A stretch of DNA of 64,000 nucleotides from an uncultured Candidatus Melainabacteria bacterium (GCA_934718135.1 CAKUZW010000005.1:74795-138794), one strand, 5' to 3'. Shown: positions 8,386-17,487, counted from the first letter of the stretch. Numbers and translations: made by a program. The notes: generated by a model from the sequence alone, not told the origin.

Positions 8386-8856
8386 TTAGATGACAATATC
8401 ATGCAATTCGAATTTTATGAGCTTGGATAATTCATTCAAGCTCATTTCTACTTGATAACCTATTTTCCCCGCACTAAAAATAATTGTTTCAAAATTTTTA
8501 GCAGAAGAATCTATTGTTGTTGTGAAAAATTTTTTCATACCCAAGGGTGAACATCCACCATGAATGTATCCTGTGAGTGGCAAAAGTTCTTTTGATTTAA
8601 TCATTTCAATTGATTTTTCTCCAACCGCATGAGCCGATTTTTTCAAATCTAATTCGTGTTCAACAGGAAGCATAAAAACGTAGTATTTCTTTGATTTCCC
8701 AACGGTTACAAGAGTCTTGAATACTTGTTTCGGGTTTTGATTTAATACAGTTGCTACTTCAAGCCCGCTCACTGCGTCTGTATCAACATAAGAATAGTGT
8801 TTGTAATTTATTTTGTGTTTATCAAGCATTCGCATAACATTTGTTTTATATTCCAT
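8386..8856 (-). CDS. ybaK: YbaK/EbsC-type Cys-tRNA(Pro) deacylase
   Basis: A 156-residue protein of the YbaK/ProX editing family, which hydrolyses mischarged Cys-tRNA(Pro). Family signatures are present: QVFKTLVTVGKSKKYYVFMLPVEHELDLKK, given here as two overlapping parts (FKTLV and PVEHELDLKK), and TGYIHGGCSPLGMKK. The length matches the family. The start at 8856 is chosen because AGGG lies upstream; the longer frame to 8889 overlaps the DUF4186 gene. The coding frame stays open for 40 codons after the TAA stop (see findings). Confidence 0.9.
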   Translation of the reverse strand: MEYKTNVMRMLDKHKINYKHYSYVDTDAVSGLEVATVLNQNPKQVFKTLVTVGKSKKYYVFMLPVEHELDLKKSAHAVGEKSIEMIKSKELLPLTGYIHGGCSPLGMKKFFTTTIDSSAKNFETIIFSAGKIGYQVEMSLNELSKLIKFELHDIVI

Positions 8857-8864
8857 AATATGCC

Positions 8865-9212
8865 CTATCCTATTTGCTTTTTTATCCATTCCATTATAAG
8901 TCCTACAAGGTAATCCTGCTCAGGCTCTGTAAGTTCCACATCTTTTGGAAATTTATGCCACTTGTTTATACAACCGCGACAGCAAGTAGCCGTTGCATGT
9001 TGAGCGATAAAAACAGGGTGCCCCTTCATTGGAGTTTGTTTTCCGTCATTTGGAATTTTTGCAGGTGAAATTCTCTTCTTTATAAAATCACAGGCATGGG
9101 ATTTTATCTTCTCTAACCCTTTTTCTTCAATATAATTTTTCTCTTTGTCTCTTAATTTGAAACGACTTCTAAATGCGGATTTGGAAAGTCTTTCTAATAT
9201 ATCATCGTACAT
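8865..9212 (-). CDS. DUF4186 family protein
   Basis: A 115-residue cytosolic protein resembling DUF4186. Features are FRSRFKLRDKE near the start and the block HPVFIAQHATATCCRGCINKWH, whose Cys and His residues could bind a metal; W-H-x-P-x-x-x-x-L-T follows. Function is unknown. It is directly upstream of ybaK (nine bases) and probably co-transcribed with it. Confidence 0.8.
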   Translation of the reverse strand: MYDDILERLSKSAFRSRFKLRDKEKNYIEEKGLEKIKSHACDFIKKRISPAKIPNDGKQTPMKGHPVFIAQHATATCCRGCINKWHKFPKDVELTEPEQDYLVGLIMEWIKKQIG

Positions 9213-9228
9213 TTTTCACTCTCTTGCA

Positions 9229-9263
9229 ATAAAAAAGGAAACTTTTCCGTTTCCTTTTTTATT
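9229..9263. terminator. Rho-independent terminator
   Basis: The stem GGAAAC-TTTTCC-GTTTCC is flanked by A and T runs. It lies between two minus-strand genes and would end the 9284-9745 transcript. Confidence 0.75.
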
Positions 9264-9283
9264 ATATTATAAAGCTTTTTTTA

Positions 9284-9745
9284 TCAATAGTTTTTTTTAT
9301 TGCTAACTTTTTTGCCGGTAACGTTTCTACCGGTAATTCTTTCAAACAGTTCAACAAAATAATTATCTTTTCTTAATGTTTCAAAATCTTTAAAATGTTT
9401 TATTATTGTAGGTAATTCAAAACTATCTCCTTTATAAACTTCAACAATTAGTCCATCTTTAGAATAACCTTTGTTTTTGTACCACACCAAAACTTCTTCT
9501 TTATTATTTCTTAAAGAAACCATTGTATCTCTTAAGTCTGGTCTAGATTTTGTTCCTTCGTTACTAAGGCGTCTTATAAGAGTACATGGATGATTTGGAT
9601 TTAAATATTCGGAAATTTTGTTTACCCCCTCTACTCCTCTATAAAAAGTGTATCTTTTGTGACCATCAAAATTCTTTAACTTTCTTGTTGCCTTAGGAGG
9701 CAAGCTTTTAAACATTTCATTAAATTGCTGTATTTCCAGACTCAT
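9284..9745 (-). CDS. Hypothetical protein
   Basis: A 153-residue basic soluble protein without signal peptide or membrane segment. It contains FDGHKRYTFYRGVEGVNKISEYLN and ends in a Lys/Asn-rich tail (GKKVSNKKNY). No known family was recognised. A weak resemblance to ADP-ribosyltransferase-type 'YRG' motifs is possible but unsupported. GAGGA with spacer precedes the ATG. It stands as a single gene between a terminator and the divergent TPR gene. Confidence 0.6.
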   Translation of the reverse strand: MSLEIQQFNEMFKSLPPKATRKLKNFDGHKRYTFYRGVEGVNKISEYLNPNHPCTLIRRLSNEGTKSRPDLRDTMVSLRNNKEEVLVWYKNKGYSKDGLIVEVYKGDSFELPTIIKHFKDFETLRKDNYFVELFERITGRNVTGKKVSNKKNY

Positions 9746-9929
9746 GAGGATTTGTCCTTTCTCGTGATAATATTAATAACTTTGGTATGATAGATATTTG
9801 AATTTGTTATATAATATCCGTAAAAAAAATTTTTTGCTATTTGATTAGTAGAAATGTTACAAAATTGTAATAAATCTCCTGTTTTTGGAGTAATTTATTT
9901 TGTATTCCCTATGGTATGATTTGGTTATT

Positions 9930-11597
9930 ATGATTAAATCCGAGTTAGAAAACCTTTTTACCCTTGATAAAGTTGCAATGTCCGGAAATGGAATTGCAGA
10001 TGTATTGTTAAATGAATTTGACGCAAAATTGTTGTCTTGTGTAGATGCTGACAAATTTTCAACCGAAGTTTTAGGTGTTTATAAAAAATTTGTCAGTATG
10101 AAGCAAAATGCTCCTGAAGTTGAAAAACAAAATTTGTTTACAACAATCAGAAATTTTGCCAAAGATTTGATTTCGAATAATATTTTTGTCGAAGCTCTTG
10201 TTTTATACAGATTTTTGATTGTTAAATCTATCCTTATTGCTGATGATTATTCAACAATAGCAGAAAGTTTGGCAAAAATCAGGTTTAATGATTTAGCATT
10301 GTCATTTATCAAAATATACGAACAAAAAGAGTTGAACAAACCTTTAATGTTTCTGACCCTTGGAAATTTTTACAACCTTCAAATTAAAGATTATAAACAA
10401 GCTATAAAATATTATGAAAAATATTTGGAGATTGATAAAACAAAAGCAACTATTTATTCAATTGTGGCAAACTTGTATTCAAAAGTTTATGGTGATTTAT
10501 CAATAGAAGACCAAATATTTTATTTTGAAAAAGCTTACAAATTAAATCCGCACAGCCGTTTGATTTTACATGGTTTGGCTTTTTGTTATGAAAAATTTGG
10601 AAACAAAGAAAAAGCAGATAAATTTTACAAAGAACTTCTTCAAAATAACCCGACAGAGATAGATTATTACAACTATGGAGCTTTTCTAATCAATTGTGGC
10701 AAGTTTGAAGAAGGCCATAAATATTTCAGATACAGATTTTTGATTGATGATGAAAATTTGAAATATCCAATTGTCGGGAAAGATAAAAAGTGGAATTTGG
10801 TTACGGATATATCTGACAAAATTTTACTTGTGCACTATGAACAAGGTTTTGGGGATACATTTATGTATTGCAGATTTATTCCTCAATTAAAGGCGTTTGC
10901 AAAGAAAGTCATATTTGTGGTTCAAAACAATTTGTATGACTTGATTAAAAATTCTCCAATTATATCGGATGGGGTAGAGATTTTGTCAGATAAAATTTCT
11001 GCTCAGCATATCTATTATGATTATGATATGGCACTTTTAGATGTTCCGTTTGTATTGAAAACAAAATCATATTCTCTGCCGTATCCTCAAGGGTATTTAA
11101 CTGTTTCACAAGCACAAATCACTGATTATGCTTCAAAATATATTAAAAATAATACTAACTTGCGAGTTGGAATTGCATACCAAGGAGACAAATCCGCCAA
11201 TTATAACGGACGAGATGTAGATTTGAATAAATTTGCCTCAATAGCAGCTCTTGAAGGGGTTGATGTTTATTCACTTCAAGTCGGTGAAAATATTACAAAA
11301 CCTGATATCATTGACTTAGGTTCAAGTTTAAAAAATTTTACTGATACGGCTTGTGCAATCAAAAATATGGATTTGATAATATCTACTGATAATGTGGTTT
11401 TGAATTTAGCCGGAGCATTGGGAGTTAAAACTTTAGGTTTGTTCAATAAACAGGTTAATTTCCGTTGGTTCAAAACAAAAGGTGAAAATGTCGGTTGGTA
11501 CACTTCTGTCAAACCTATTCAGGCAGAAGTTCAAGATGAATGGGCTCCTGTTTTTCAACAAGTTGTCAATATTTTATCTGAAATGACCAGAAAGTAA
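9930..11597 (+). CDS. TPR-repeat protein with glycosyltransferase-like C-terminal half
   Basis: A 555-residue cytosolic protein. Residues about 100-260 hold tetratricopeptide repeats (YKQAIKYYEKYLEIDKTKA; FGNKEKADKFYKELLQNNP). The C-terminal half contains LVHYEQGFGDTFMYCRF and STDNVVLNLAGALGVKTLGL, which resemble the TPR/O-GlcNAc-transferase or heptosyltransferase-like group that modifies proteins or glycans. The start at 9930 is chosen over a TTG at 9900, which lies upstream of the -10. The -10 TATGAT with extended TGG ends nine bases before the ATG and there is no Shine-Dalgarno. It is followed closely by uvrC. Confidence 0.75.
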   Translation: MIKSELENLFTLDKVAMSGNGIADVLLNEFDAKLLSCVDADKFSTEVLGVYKKFVSMKQNAPEVEKQNLFTTIRNFAKDLISNNIFVEALVLYRFLIVKSILIADDYSTIAESLAKIRFNDLALSFIKIYEQKELNKPLMFLTLGNFYNLQIKDYKQAIKYYEKYLEIDKTKATIYSIVANLYSKVYGDLSIEDQIFYFEKAYKLNPHSRLILHGLAFCYEKFGNKEKADKFYKELLQNNPTEIDYYNYGAFLINCGKFEEGHKYFRYRFLIDDENLKYPIVGKDKKWNLVTDISDKILLVHYEQGFGDTFMYCRFIPQLKAFAKKVIFVVQNNLYDLIKNSPIISDGVEILSDKISAQHIYYDYDMALLDVPFVLKTKSYSLPYPQGYLTVSQAQITDYASKYIKNNTNLRVGIAYQGDKSANYNGRDVDLNKFASIAALEGVDVYSLQVGENITKPDIIDLGSSLKNFTDTACAIKNMDLIISTDNVVLNLAGALGVKTLGLFNKQVNFRWFKTKGENVGWYTSVKPIQAEVQDEWAPVFQQVVNILSEMTRK

Positions 11598-11623
11598 TTG
11601 TTTAATATGCTATAATTTCGAGT

Positions 11624-13291
11624 ATGAATGAGAGATTAAAAGAAAGCTTAAAACTTTTACCATCATTACCTGGGTGTTATATTTATTATAATGCGGATAA
11701 TGAAATCATTTATGTTGGAAAAGCCAAGATTTTAAAAAGACGTGTAAAATCGTATTTCAATCGAAAACATCATGAGAGTGTAAAAGTTAATATCTTAGTT
11801 TCTCAAATTGATCATTTGGAATATATTATTACAAATACAGAGGTTGAGGCTTTGATTTTGGAAAGCCATTTGATAAAAAAACACAAACCTCGTTATAATA
11901 TATTGTTAAAAGATGACAAGAAATATCCGTATTTTCTTGTGACAGATGAAGATTTTCCAAGAATTCAAATTGTACGAAAAAAGAATATTAATCAAGAAAA
12001 AGGAAAGTATTACGGCCCTTACACTGATATTCGTGCAATGCATTCAACTTTAGATTTTTTGAAGAAAATTTTTCCATTGCGTCAATGCAAAACTCCAAAA
12101 TTCAAAAACAGACCTTGCCTTTATTACCATATAGGAAAATGCCTTGCACCTTGCCAAAATATGGTGACAAGTGAAGAGTACAAAAATATTGTGCATCAAG
12201 CTGAATTGTTTTTATCCGGTAAACAATCCGAACTAATGAAACAATTAATGGTACAAATTCAGAAATATTCAGATTCTGAACAGTTTGAAAAAGCTGCAAG
12301 ATTAAGAGATAGCTATTTTGACTTGCAAAAAACCTTGGAAAAGCAAAAGGTTGTTTACGAAAACACTAAACTTAACGAAGATATTATATCTCTTCAACAC
12401 GAAGACGGAATTCTTGCAATCGTTATTATGATGATAAGAGAAGGTCGTTTGATTGATAAAAAAGACTTTACTTATGATGTTGAAGAAGAAGATAAGACAG
12501 AATTTTTTGCAACATTCTTTAAAGAATACTACAACACTTTGTCTTTGGAATTTCCTGATCGAATTGTTTCAAATGAACTTGAAGCAGTGGGCGACAAGGC
12601 GTTATATGAAGAGTGGTTACAAATAATTTCCGGCAAAAAAGTTAAAATAAGTTATGGAAAATCTACCCAAGGTAAAGAACTCCAAAGCTTGGCAGATAAA
12701 AATGCTAAAGTTATTTTAGACAACGCCAAACTTTCTAAAATGTCCAAAATTCGAGAAGATTTTAACAAAATAGGCTCTTATCTGAAAGAAAAATTGAAAC
12801 TGAATAATTTTCCATATCGTATGGAATGTTATGATATTTCACATATTCAAGGGACAAATACCGTTGCGTCAATGGTAACTTTTATCAACGGATTGAGTAA
12901 GAAATCCGAATACCGAAAATTCAAAGTCAAATCAACCGAAGGAAAACCAGATGACTTTTTATCAATGAAAGAGGTTTTGACAAGACGACTATCAAGATTA
13001 GGCGAAAAAGGTTGGGATAAGCCGGATTTGATTATTATTGACGGAGGTAAAGGTCAATTATCCAGTGTTATGCAAATTGTTGAAGAAATGGGCGTTACAG
13101 GAATTGATTTTGTCAGCCTTGCAAAAAGACAGGAAGAAGTATTTCTTCCGCATTGTTCGACTTCGATTCTCTTGCCAAGAGATTCCAGTGCCTTATTTTT
13201 AATTCAACGAATTAGAGATGAAGCTCATAGATTTGCGATTACGTATCACAGAAATCTACGCTCCAAAAACAGTTTGATAGATAAAAAATAA
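11624..13291 (+). CDS. uvrC: Excinuclease ABC subunit C lacking the C-terminal HhH domain
   Basis: A 555-residue UvrC, the dual-incision nuclease of nucleotide excision repair. The GIY-YIG domain is at the N-terminus (LPGCYIYYNADNEIIYVGKA). A Cys cluster lies near residues 150-180, then the UVR motif (SEQFEKAARLRD). The RNase H-like nuclease half has YDISHIQGTNTVASMV and LIIIDGGKGQL. The protein ends 20 residues after RDEAHRFAITYHR, where most UvrC proteins continue with tandem helix-hairpin-helix motifs; these are missing. No frameshifted remainder follows because a convergent gene ends seven bases later. TATAAT with extended TGC sits seven bases before the ATG. Confidence 0.95.
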   Translation: MNERLKESLKLLPSLPGCYIYYNADNEIIYVGKAKILKRRVKSYFNRKHHESVKVNILVSQIDHLEYIITNTEVEALILESHLIKKHKPRYNILLKDDKKYPYFLVTDEDFPRIQIVRKKNINQEKGKYYGPYTDIRAMHSTLDFLKKIFPLRQCKTPKFKNRPCLYYHIGKCLAPCQNMVTSEEYKNIVHQAELFLSGKQSELMKQLMVQIQKYSDSEQFEKAARLRDSYFDLQKTLEKQKVVYENTKLNEDIISLQHEDGILAIVIMMIREGRLIDKKDFTYDVEEEDKTEFFATFFKEYYNTLSLEFPDRIVSNELEAVGDKALYEEWLQIISGKKVKISYGKSTQGKELQSLADKNAKVILDNAKLSKMSKIREDFNKIGSYLKEKLKLNNFPYRMECYDISHIQGTNTVASMVTFINGLSKKSEYRKFKVKSTEGKPDDFLSMKEVLTRRLSRLGEKGWDKPDLIIIDGGKGQLSSVMQIVEEMGVTGIDFVSLAKRQEEVFLPHCSTSILLPRDSSALFLIQRIRDEAHRFAITYHRNLRSKNSLIDKK

Positions 13292-13297
13292 TGAAAT

Positions 13298-13900
13298 TTA
13301 CTTTTTTCTAAACATTGATTTTAAGAAGTTTTTCAAATCTTTCTTTACTGTTTCTGCTGTTTCAACTTCTCGACTTTCTTCTTGCGTATGAGGAGAGTGA
13401 ATTTTATTTTGCATTTCTTCTTGGAGAGAAATCATCTGATCATCCGGATTTTCATTTTCAGGAGCTTCCTCCAGCATTGGAATTGTTCCTTCCAGCAAGT
13501 TTTTAAATGCGTGCTTTTTCCTTGGAGCATCTCGTTTAACTTCGTCAGCTTCCCCTTCTTGAGAAATTTCTCTGCTCTCTTCTTCTGCTTTGATAAGTCC
13601 GCTTAATTCAATATATATTTCTTTTAAATCAGCCGCAACGGTACTAGAACCGAGCCATTTTCTAACATATTTTTCATCAGGTCCCAAACCCCCGTCTGTT
13701 TTAGTACATTCGGCAATATTATAAACGGCTTCCGAAATCCCAATTGTTACAATAATATGCGGGTATGCAAATTTTGTACTCATTTTTAATTTTAGGTTAT
13801 TGTATTTGTTTACGTTCAACGTTGTAGAATTGTGAGCATCGTCTTGTTGTTTAATAATAGATTCTTGAAGTTTTACAGCCATTTCATGTAATGTTTTCAT
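13298..13900 (-). CDS. Hypothetical protein, paralogue of the upstream gene (copy 2)
   Basis: A 200-residue soluble protein of unknown function. Residues about 30-100 match the neighbouring 13913-14437 protein: KYNNLKLKM, PHIIVTIGISEA, DGGLG and VRKWL. The C-terminal half is Glu-rich and probably disordered, ending in a basic KDLKNFLKSMFRKK. It is the last gene of a tight minus-strand run with UPF0210 and MotA/MotB-like genes (12-base gap to its paralogue). Confidence 0.65.
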   Translation of the reverse strand: MKTLHEMAVKLQESIIKQQDDAHNSTTLNVNKYNNLKLKMSTKFAYPHIIVTIGISEAVYNIAECTKTDGGLGPDEKYVRKWLGSSTVAADLKEIYIELSGLIKAEEESREISQEGEADEVKRDAPRKKHAFKNLLEGTIPMLEEAPENENPDDQMISLQEEMQNKIHSPHTQEESREVETAETVKKDLKNFLKSMFRKK

Positions 13901-13912
13901 TTCTCGTAATCC

Positions 13913-14437
13913 TTATTTTTTATCTTTTTTATGTTTCTCTTCCATTTGCTTCTTAAATTCTGTTAAATGTTTTCTTTTTGCTTCCATTTCTTTTCGTTTA
14001 GCTCTATTGATACCGGTACCTGTCATATCAACTTTGAGTTCTTCGGATTCAACCCTTCTCATTCGAACAATTGCCATTGCTTGTCTTTTTAATTCTTCTT
14101 CTTTCATCTCGGTGATGAAGGCTTCTTTTACGGCTTTCCAATGTTCTTTAAGTTCACTTTGAATATTTTTTCTCTCTGCCCATTTTTTTACACAGGCATC
14201 TTCACTTCCGCCAAGACCACCGTCTAGTTTTTTGCCGTCATCAACGGAAAATAATGCTTCCGAAATTCCGACCATTACAAAAAAGTGCGGATCCGAAACT
14301 CTTTTTGGGTCCATATAGACTTTCAGATTGTTATATTTGTATCTGAAAGATTTTGCGTCTCCATATTTATCCGTCATTGCATCGACAAGATAATCAGTAA
14401 GACTGTTTGCAAATTTTGTAATTGAATTTCCTGACAT
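13913..14437 (-). CDS. Hypothetical protein, paralogue of the downstream gene (copy 1)
   Basis: A 174-residue soluble protein. The core YKYNNLKVYM, PHFFVMVGISEA, LDGGLGGSED and CVKKW is shared with the 13298-13900 protein, and the tail is a Lys/Glu-rich coiled coil. The family was not recognised. The position 16 bases after the UPF0210 gene and within the MotA/MotB-like operon suggests a shared function with the motor pair. Confidence 0.65.
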   Translation of the reverse strand: MSGNSITKFANSLTDYLVDAMTDKYGDAKSFRYKYNNLKVYMDPKRVSDPHFFVMVGISEALFSVDDGKKLDGGLGGSEDACVKKWAERKNIQSELKEHWKAVKEAFITEMKEEELKRQAMAIVRMRRVESEELKVDMTGTGINRAKRKEMEAKRKHLTEFKKQMEEKHKKDKK

Positions 14438-14453
14438 TTTATTATCTTACTCC

Positions 14454-15815
14454 TTAATTATTCAAACTGTGGATTGGTGCAGGGATTCTTCCACCTCTTT
14501 TAACGAATTTTGTAGAAGAAAGTTCATTAATCGGCATTATTGGAGCTTCTCCTAATAGTCCGCCATAAGAAATTCTATCTCCGACATCTTTTCCTGCGGC
14601 AGGTATAATTCTAACCGCAGTTGTTTTTTTGTTAATCATACCGATTGCCATTTCATCTGCAATTATTCCTGCTATAGTATCTGTTGGTGTTTTCCCCGGG
14701 ATTGCAATCATATCAAGCCCGACAGAACAAACAGAAGTCATTGCTTCAAGTTTGTTAAAAGTTAAATAACCTTTTGTTGCAGCTTCAATCATACCTGCAT
14801 CTTCAGATACCGGAATAAAAGCACCTGACAAACCTCCAACATGAGAACTTGCCATAATTCCGCCTTTTTTAACGGCATCATTAAGCATTGCTAGTGCTGC
14901 AGTTGTTCCGTGTGCTCCGGCATGTTCAAGACCCATGGCTTGGAAAATTCCTGCTACGCTATCACCTAAAGCAGGTGTTGGAGCTAAAGATAAATCTATT
15001 ACCCCAAACGGAATATCTAATCTTTTTGCTAATTTTCTACCTACAAGTTCTCCGGTTGAAGTAATTTTATAAGCAATTTCTTTAATTTTATTTGCAAGTT
15101 CACTCATATCAGCATCATCAGGCAATGCTTCAACTGCTGCTCTTACAACCCCTGGGCCTGAAACACCAATGTTTAGTGCACATTCAGGTTCACCCATTCC
15201 ACAGAATGCACCTGCCATAAACGGATTATCTCCAGGAACATTACAGAATACAACAAGTTTTGCTGCACCTATTCCGTCATTGTCTTTTGTTAATTCTGCG
15301 GATTTTTTAATAATTTCAGACATCTTTAAAACAGCATCCATATTTATGCCGGCTTTAGAAGATGCAACATTGATTGAAGAACAAACTCTTTCTGTTGTTG
15401 CAAGAGCTTCGGGGATACTTTCGATTAGTAATTTATCTCCTTTTGTGAAACCTTTTTCAACAAGTGCTGAAAAACCACCGACAAAATTTACACCAACTTC
15501 TTTTGCTGCCTTATCAAGAGTTTGAGCTATCCTAACATAATCAGGATTTTTGCAAGCCTCACCAATAAGTGAAATCGGAGTTACTGCAATTCTTTTATTG
15601 ATAATAGGAATTGAATATTCATCTGCTAACTCATCAGCATAAGCAACAAGATTTTTTGCGTATTTTTTTATCTTGTTATAAATATTATCGCAAACTTTGT
15701 CGATATCTTCTGATATACAATCTCTCAAACTCAATGCCAGTGTAACTGTTCTGATATCAAGGTTGTAGAGTTTAATCATATTTATTGTTTCTAATATATT
15801 ATTTTCATCAAGCAT
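14454..15815 (-). CDS. UPF0210 (PFL/DUF711) family protein
   Basis: A 453-residue protein of the UPF0210 family, the usual length. Recognised stretches are MLDENNILETINMI, NKRIAVTPISLIGEA, FCGMGEPECALNIGVSGPGV and VCSVGLDMIAIPGKTPTDTI. The family is related in fold to pyruvate formate-lyase-like barrels, but its reaction is not established; in many genomes it is paired with an ACT-domain protein, which is absent here. The start at 15815 follows GGAAAG and lies two bases after the MotB-like stop; the longer frame to 15857 overlaps that gene. Confidence 0.9.
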   Translation of the reverse strand: MLDENNILETINMIKLYNLDIRTVTLALSLRDCISEDIDKVCDNIYNKIKKYAKNLVAYADELADEYSIPIINKRIAVTPISLIGEACKNPDYVRIAQTLDKAAKEVGVNFVGGFSALVEKGFTKGDKLLIESIPEALATTERVCSSINVASSKAGINMDAVLKMSEIIKKSAELTKDNDGIGAAKLVVFCNVPGDNPFMAGAFCGMGEPECALNIGVSGPGVVRAAVEALPDDADMSELANKIKEIAYKITSTGELVGRKLAKRLDIPFGVIDLSLAPTPALGDSVAGIFQAMGLEHAGAHGTTAALAMLNDAVKKGGIMASSHVGGLSGAFIPVSEDAGMIEAATKGYLTFNKLEAMTSVCSVGLDMIAIPGKTPTDTIAGIIADEMAIGMINKKTTAVRIIPAAGKDVGDRISYGGLLGEAPIMPINELSSTKFVKRGGRIPAPIHSLNN

Positions 15816-15817
15816 TT

Positions 15818-16513
15818 TTAGTCTTTCCTTAATCCTAGTGCGGTTGATACATTCCAATCTTTAACTTTTAATTTTAATTCAACTCTCCTGCTTTTATTAT
15901 AATCTTCTTTACCGTTAACTAAAACAGGTTCATTGTAGCTTTTGCCTTCAACAACAAGTTTCTTTCTGAATTCATCAGAATATTTTTTGTCATAATTTGT
16001 TGTCAAAATATATTCTGCCACGGCGTTAGCTCTTTTCAAACTTAAATCCATGTTTCTCAAAAACTGTTCATCCTTGGATTTTACACCGGCAAACATCTGC
16101 GAATCCGTATGTCCTTGGACAACAATATTATCAATTTGTCCGGCCAACTCTTTGTCTGCAAAGATTGTATTTATATATATAGGTGCAAGTTTGTCTAACA
16201 ATTTTTTCCCTTGTGGAGTCAAGACATAACTGTTTAGTTCGAATAATTCTCCATCAGAGATTTTTAAATCGCCTGACATTTTATCTATATCGGCAACAAT
16301 CTCAGAATTCTTTAATCCTTCGCTAATTTTTTTTGAAACATCCATCTGAACTTTTTGTTGTTGAATATTTTGTTGTGAAAAACCGGTCATTGCAAGTACA
16401 AATAGAGTAATGAAGATAATTGCCAAACCAAGTAAAAGGTCTGCCATCGTTACCCAAAAGATATTTCCGCTATCTTCGTCACTATTCTTTTTTCCTCTGA
16501 ATTGTATTACCAT
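15818..16513 (-). CDS. MotB/OmpA-domain protein (ZorB-like motor subunit)
   Basis: A 231-residue inner-membrane protein with a single N-terminal helix and a C-terminal OmpA/MotB peptidoglycan-binding domain. The helix has NIFWVTMADLLLGLAIIFI; the Asp is at the position of the MotB/ZorB proton-binding residue. The OmpA part shows NIVVQGHTDS and NKSRRVELKL. It pairs with the MotA-like gene 15 bases upstream to form a proton-driven motor. It is not next to flagellar or Tol genes. Zorya-type anti-phage motors are one possible relative; the nuclease and helicase partners are absent. Confidence 0.82.
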   Translation of the reverse strand: MVIQFRGKKNSDEDSGNIFWVTMADLLLGLAIIFITLFVLAMTGFSQQNIQQQKVQMDVSKKISEGLKNSEIVADIDKMSGDLKISDGELFELNSYVLTPQGKKLLDKLAPIYINTIFADKELAGQIDNIVVQGHTDSQMFAGVKSKDEQFLRNMDLSLKRANAVAEYILTTNYDKKYSDEFRKKLVVEGKSYNEPVLVNGKEDYNKSRRVELKLKVKDWNVSTALGLRKD

Positions 16514-16528
16514 TTTATCCTTTTTATT

Positions 16529-17434
16529 TTAGAACAAATCATCTACATCGTCTGACTTGTTAGCTTTAGCCGCTTCTTTCAGTTGTTTGTTCAATTGATT
16601 TAATCCAAAAATCAAGTTTTCAAGGTAAGGCACTAAGTTGCTTGCCATACTTGAATTAAACGCTGTTTTGAATTGAGCAGGTATATTTGTCATTAAGTTT
16701 GCAGCCGAATTGTTTTGAATTTTCGTTTCTCTTAACAACTCATACAAGAATTTTTCTGATGAAATACTTGCAAATAATGAGCCCATAATTTCTTGAATTT
16801 TATTTAATGGAGTTTTACACATTTTGTTATATAAAATTCTCTCTATCATTAAATAAATAAGAGATGACCCAACCGCAATAACTGATACTAATGCCGCAGT
16901 CTGCATACTTGTCATAAAACTTGAAACAGAAGCTATAGTTTTTTCTTGAGTTGAAAAATCAATTCTCCCAAACGCGATTGCAATATTCAAAAATGTGAAC
17001 AATGGACCAAAACCTGTTAAAACAGTTGGAATTGTTTGTACCATTTTGAAATTGAATTTTGAAGTTACAAGAGTTTCTTCGTTGAAGAAATACAAAGGGT
17101 CAACCGTTGTTTGAATATTTTGGACTGTGGATGAAATATCTTGGTATTTCAAATCTTTTCCTTCTGCTTTTAATGGAATAGATTCTGAAAAAACTAATGT
17201 ATTTTTGAATTCAGACCAAATTGCACTCACATAAGGGTTCCCACTCATCCAATTGTCAATTTCTTTAAATCTGAAATTTAAATCATTTCTTTTGAACGGT
17301 GCCATAAAATTAATCAAAATACTTAAATTTTTGTATGTTGCAACGTATTTTGCAAAACAATAGATTGTAGAAGCTACAAACACCAATACAACAATTAAAA
17401 TGGGTACATCCGATATAAATTTAGTCAAATCCAT
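16529..17434 (-). CDS. MotA/TolQ/ExbB-like channel protein (ZorA-like motor subunit)
   Basis: A 301-residue protein with an N-terminal membrane helix (about 10-28) and two central helices (TIPTVLTGFGPLFTFLNIA and TAALVSVIAVGSSLIYLMI). The order of a lone helix, a long cytoplasmic segment and a helix pair is that of MotA/ExbB proton channels, and the FGPLFTFL sequence recalls ZorA. The long cytoplasmic tail that ZorA usually has is short here. It lies directly upstream of its MotB-like partner and starts the operon that includes UPF0210 and two paralogues. Its function is unknown. Confidence 0.78.
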   Translation of the reverse strand: MDLTKFISDVPILIVVLVFVASTIYCFAKYVATYKNLSILINFMAPFKRNDLNFRFKEIDNWMSGNPYVSAIWSEFKNTLVFSESIPLKAEGKDLKYQDISSTVQNIQTTVDPLYFFNEETLVTSKFNFKMVQTIPTVLTGFGPLFTFLNIAIAFGRIDFSTQEKTIASVSSFMTSMQTAALVSVIAVGSSLIYLMIERILYNKMCKTPLNKIQEIMGSLFASISSEKFLYELLRETKIQNNSAANLMTNIPAQFKTAFNSSMASNLVPYLENLIFGLNQLNKQLKEAAKANKSDDVDDLF

Positions 17435-17487
17435 AAATCCACCGTCCTTGCGGTTATTGTAGCATATTTTTTGCTGTCAGGCAATAT

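Noticed and set aside
15169..15525. Plus-strand 118-codon ORF inside the UPF0210 gene
   Set aside because: It is antisense to a clearly conserved protein; an out-of-frame shadow.
15818..17434. A complete Zorya defence system
   Set aside because: Only AB-type motor subunits are present. No ZorC/ZorD or ZorE-like gene is found next to them, and the ZorA-like tail is short.
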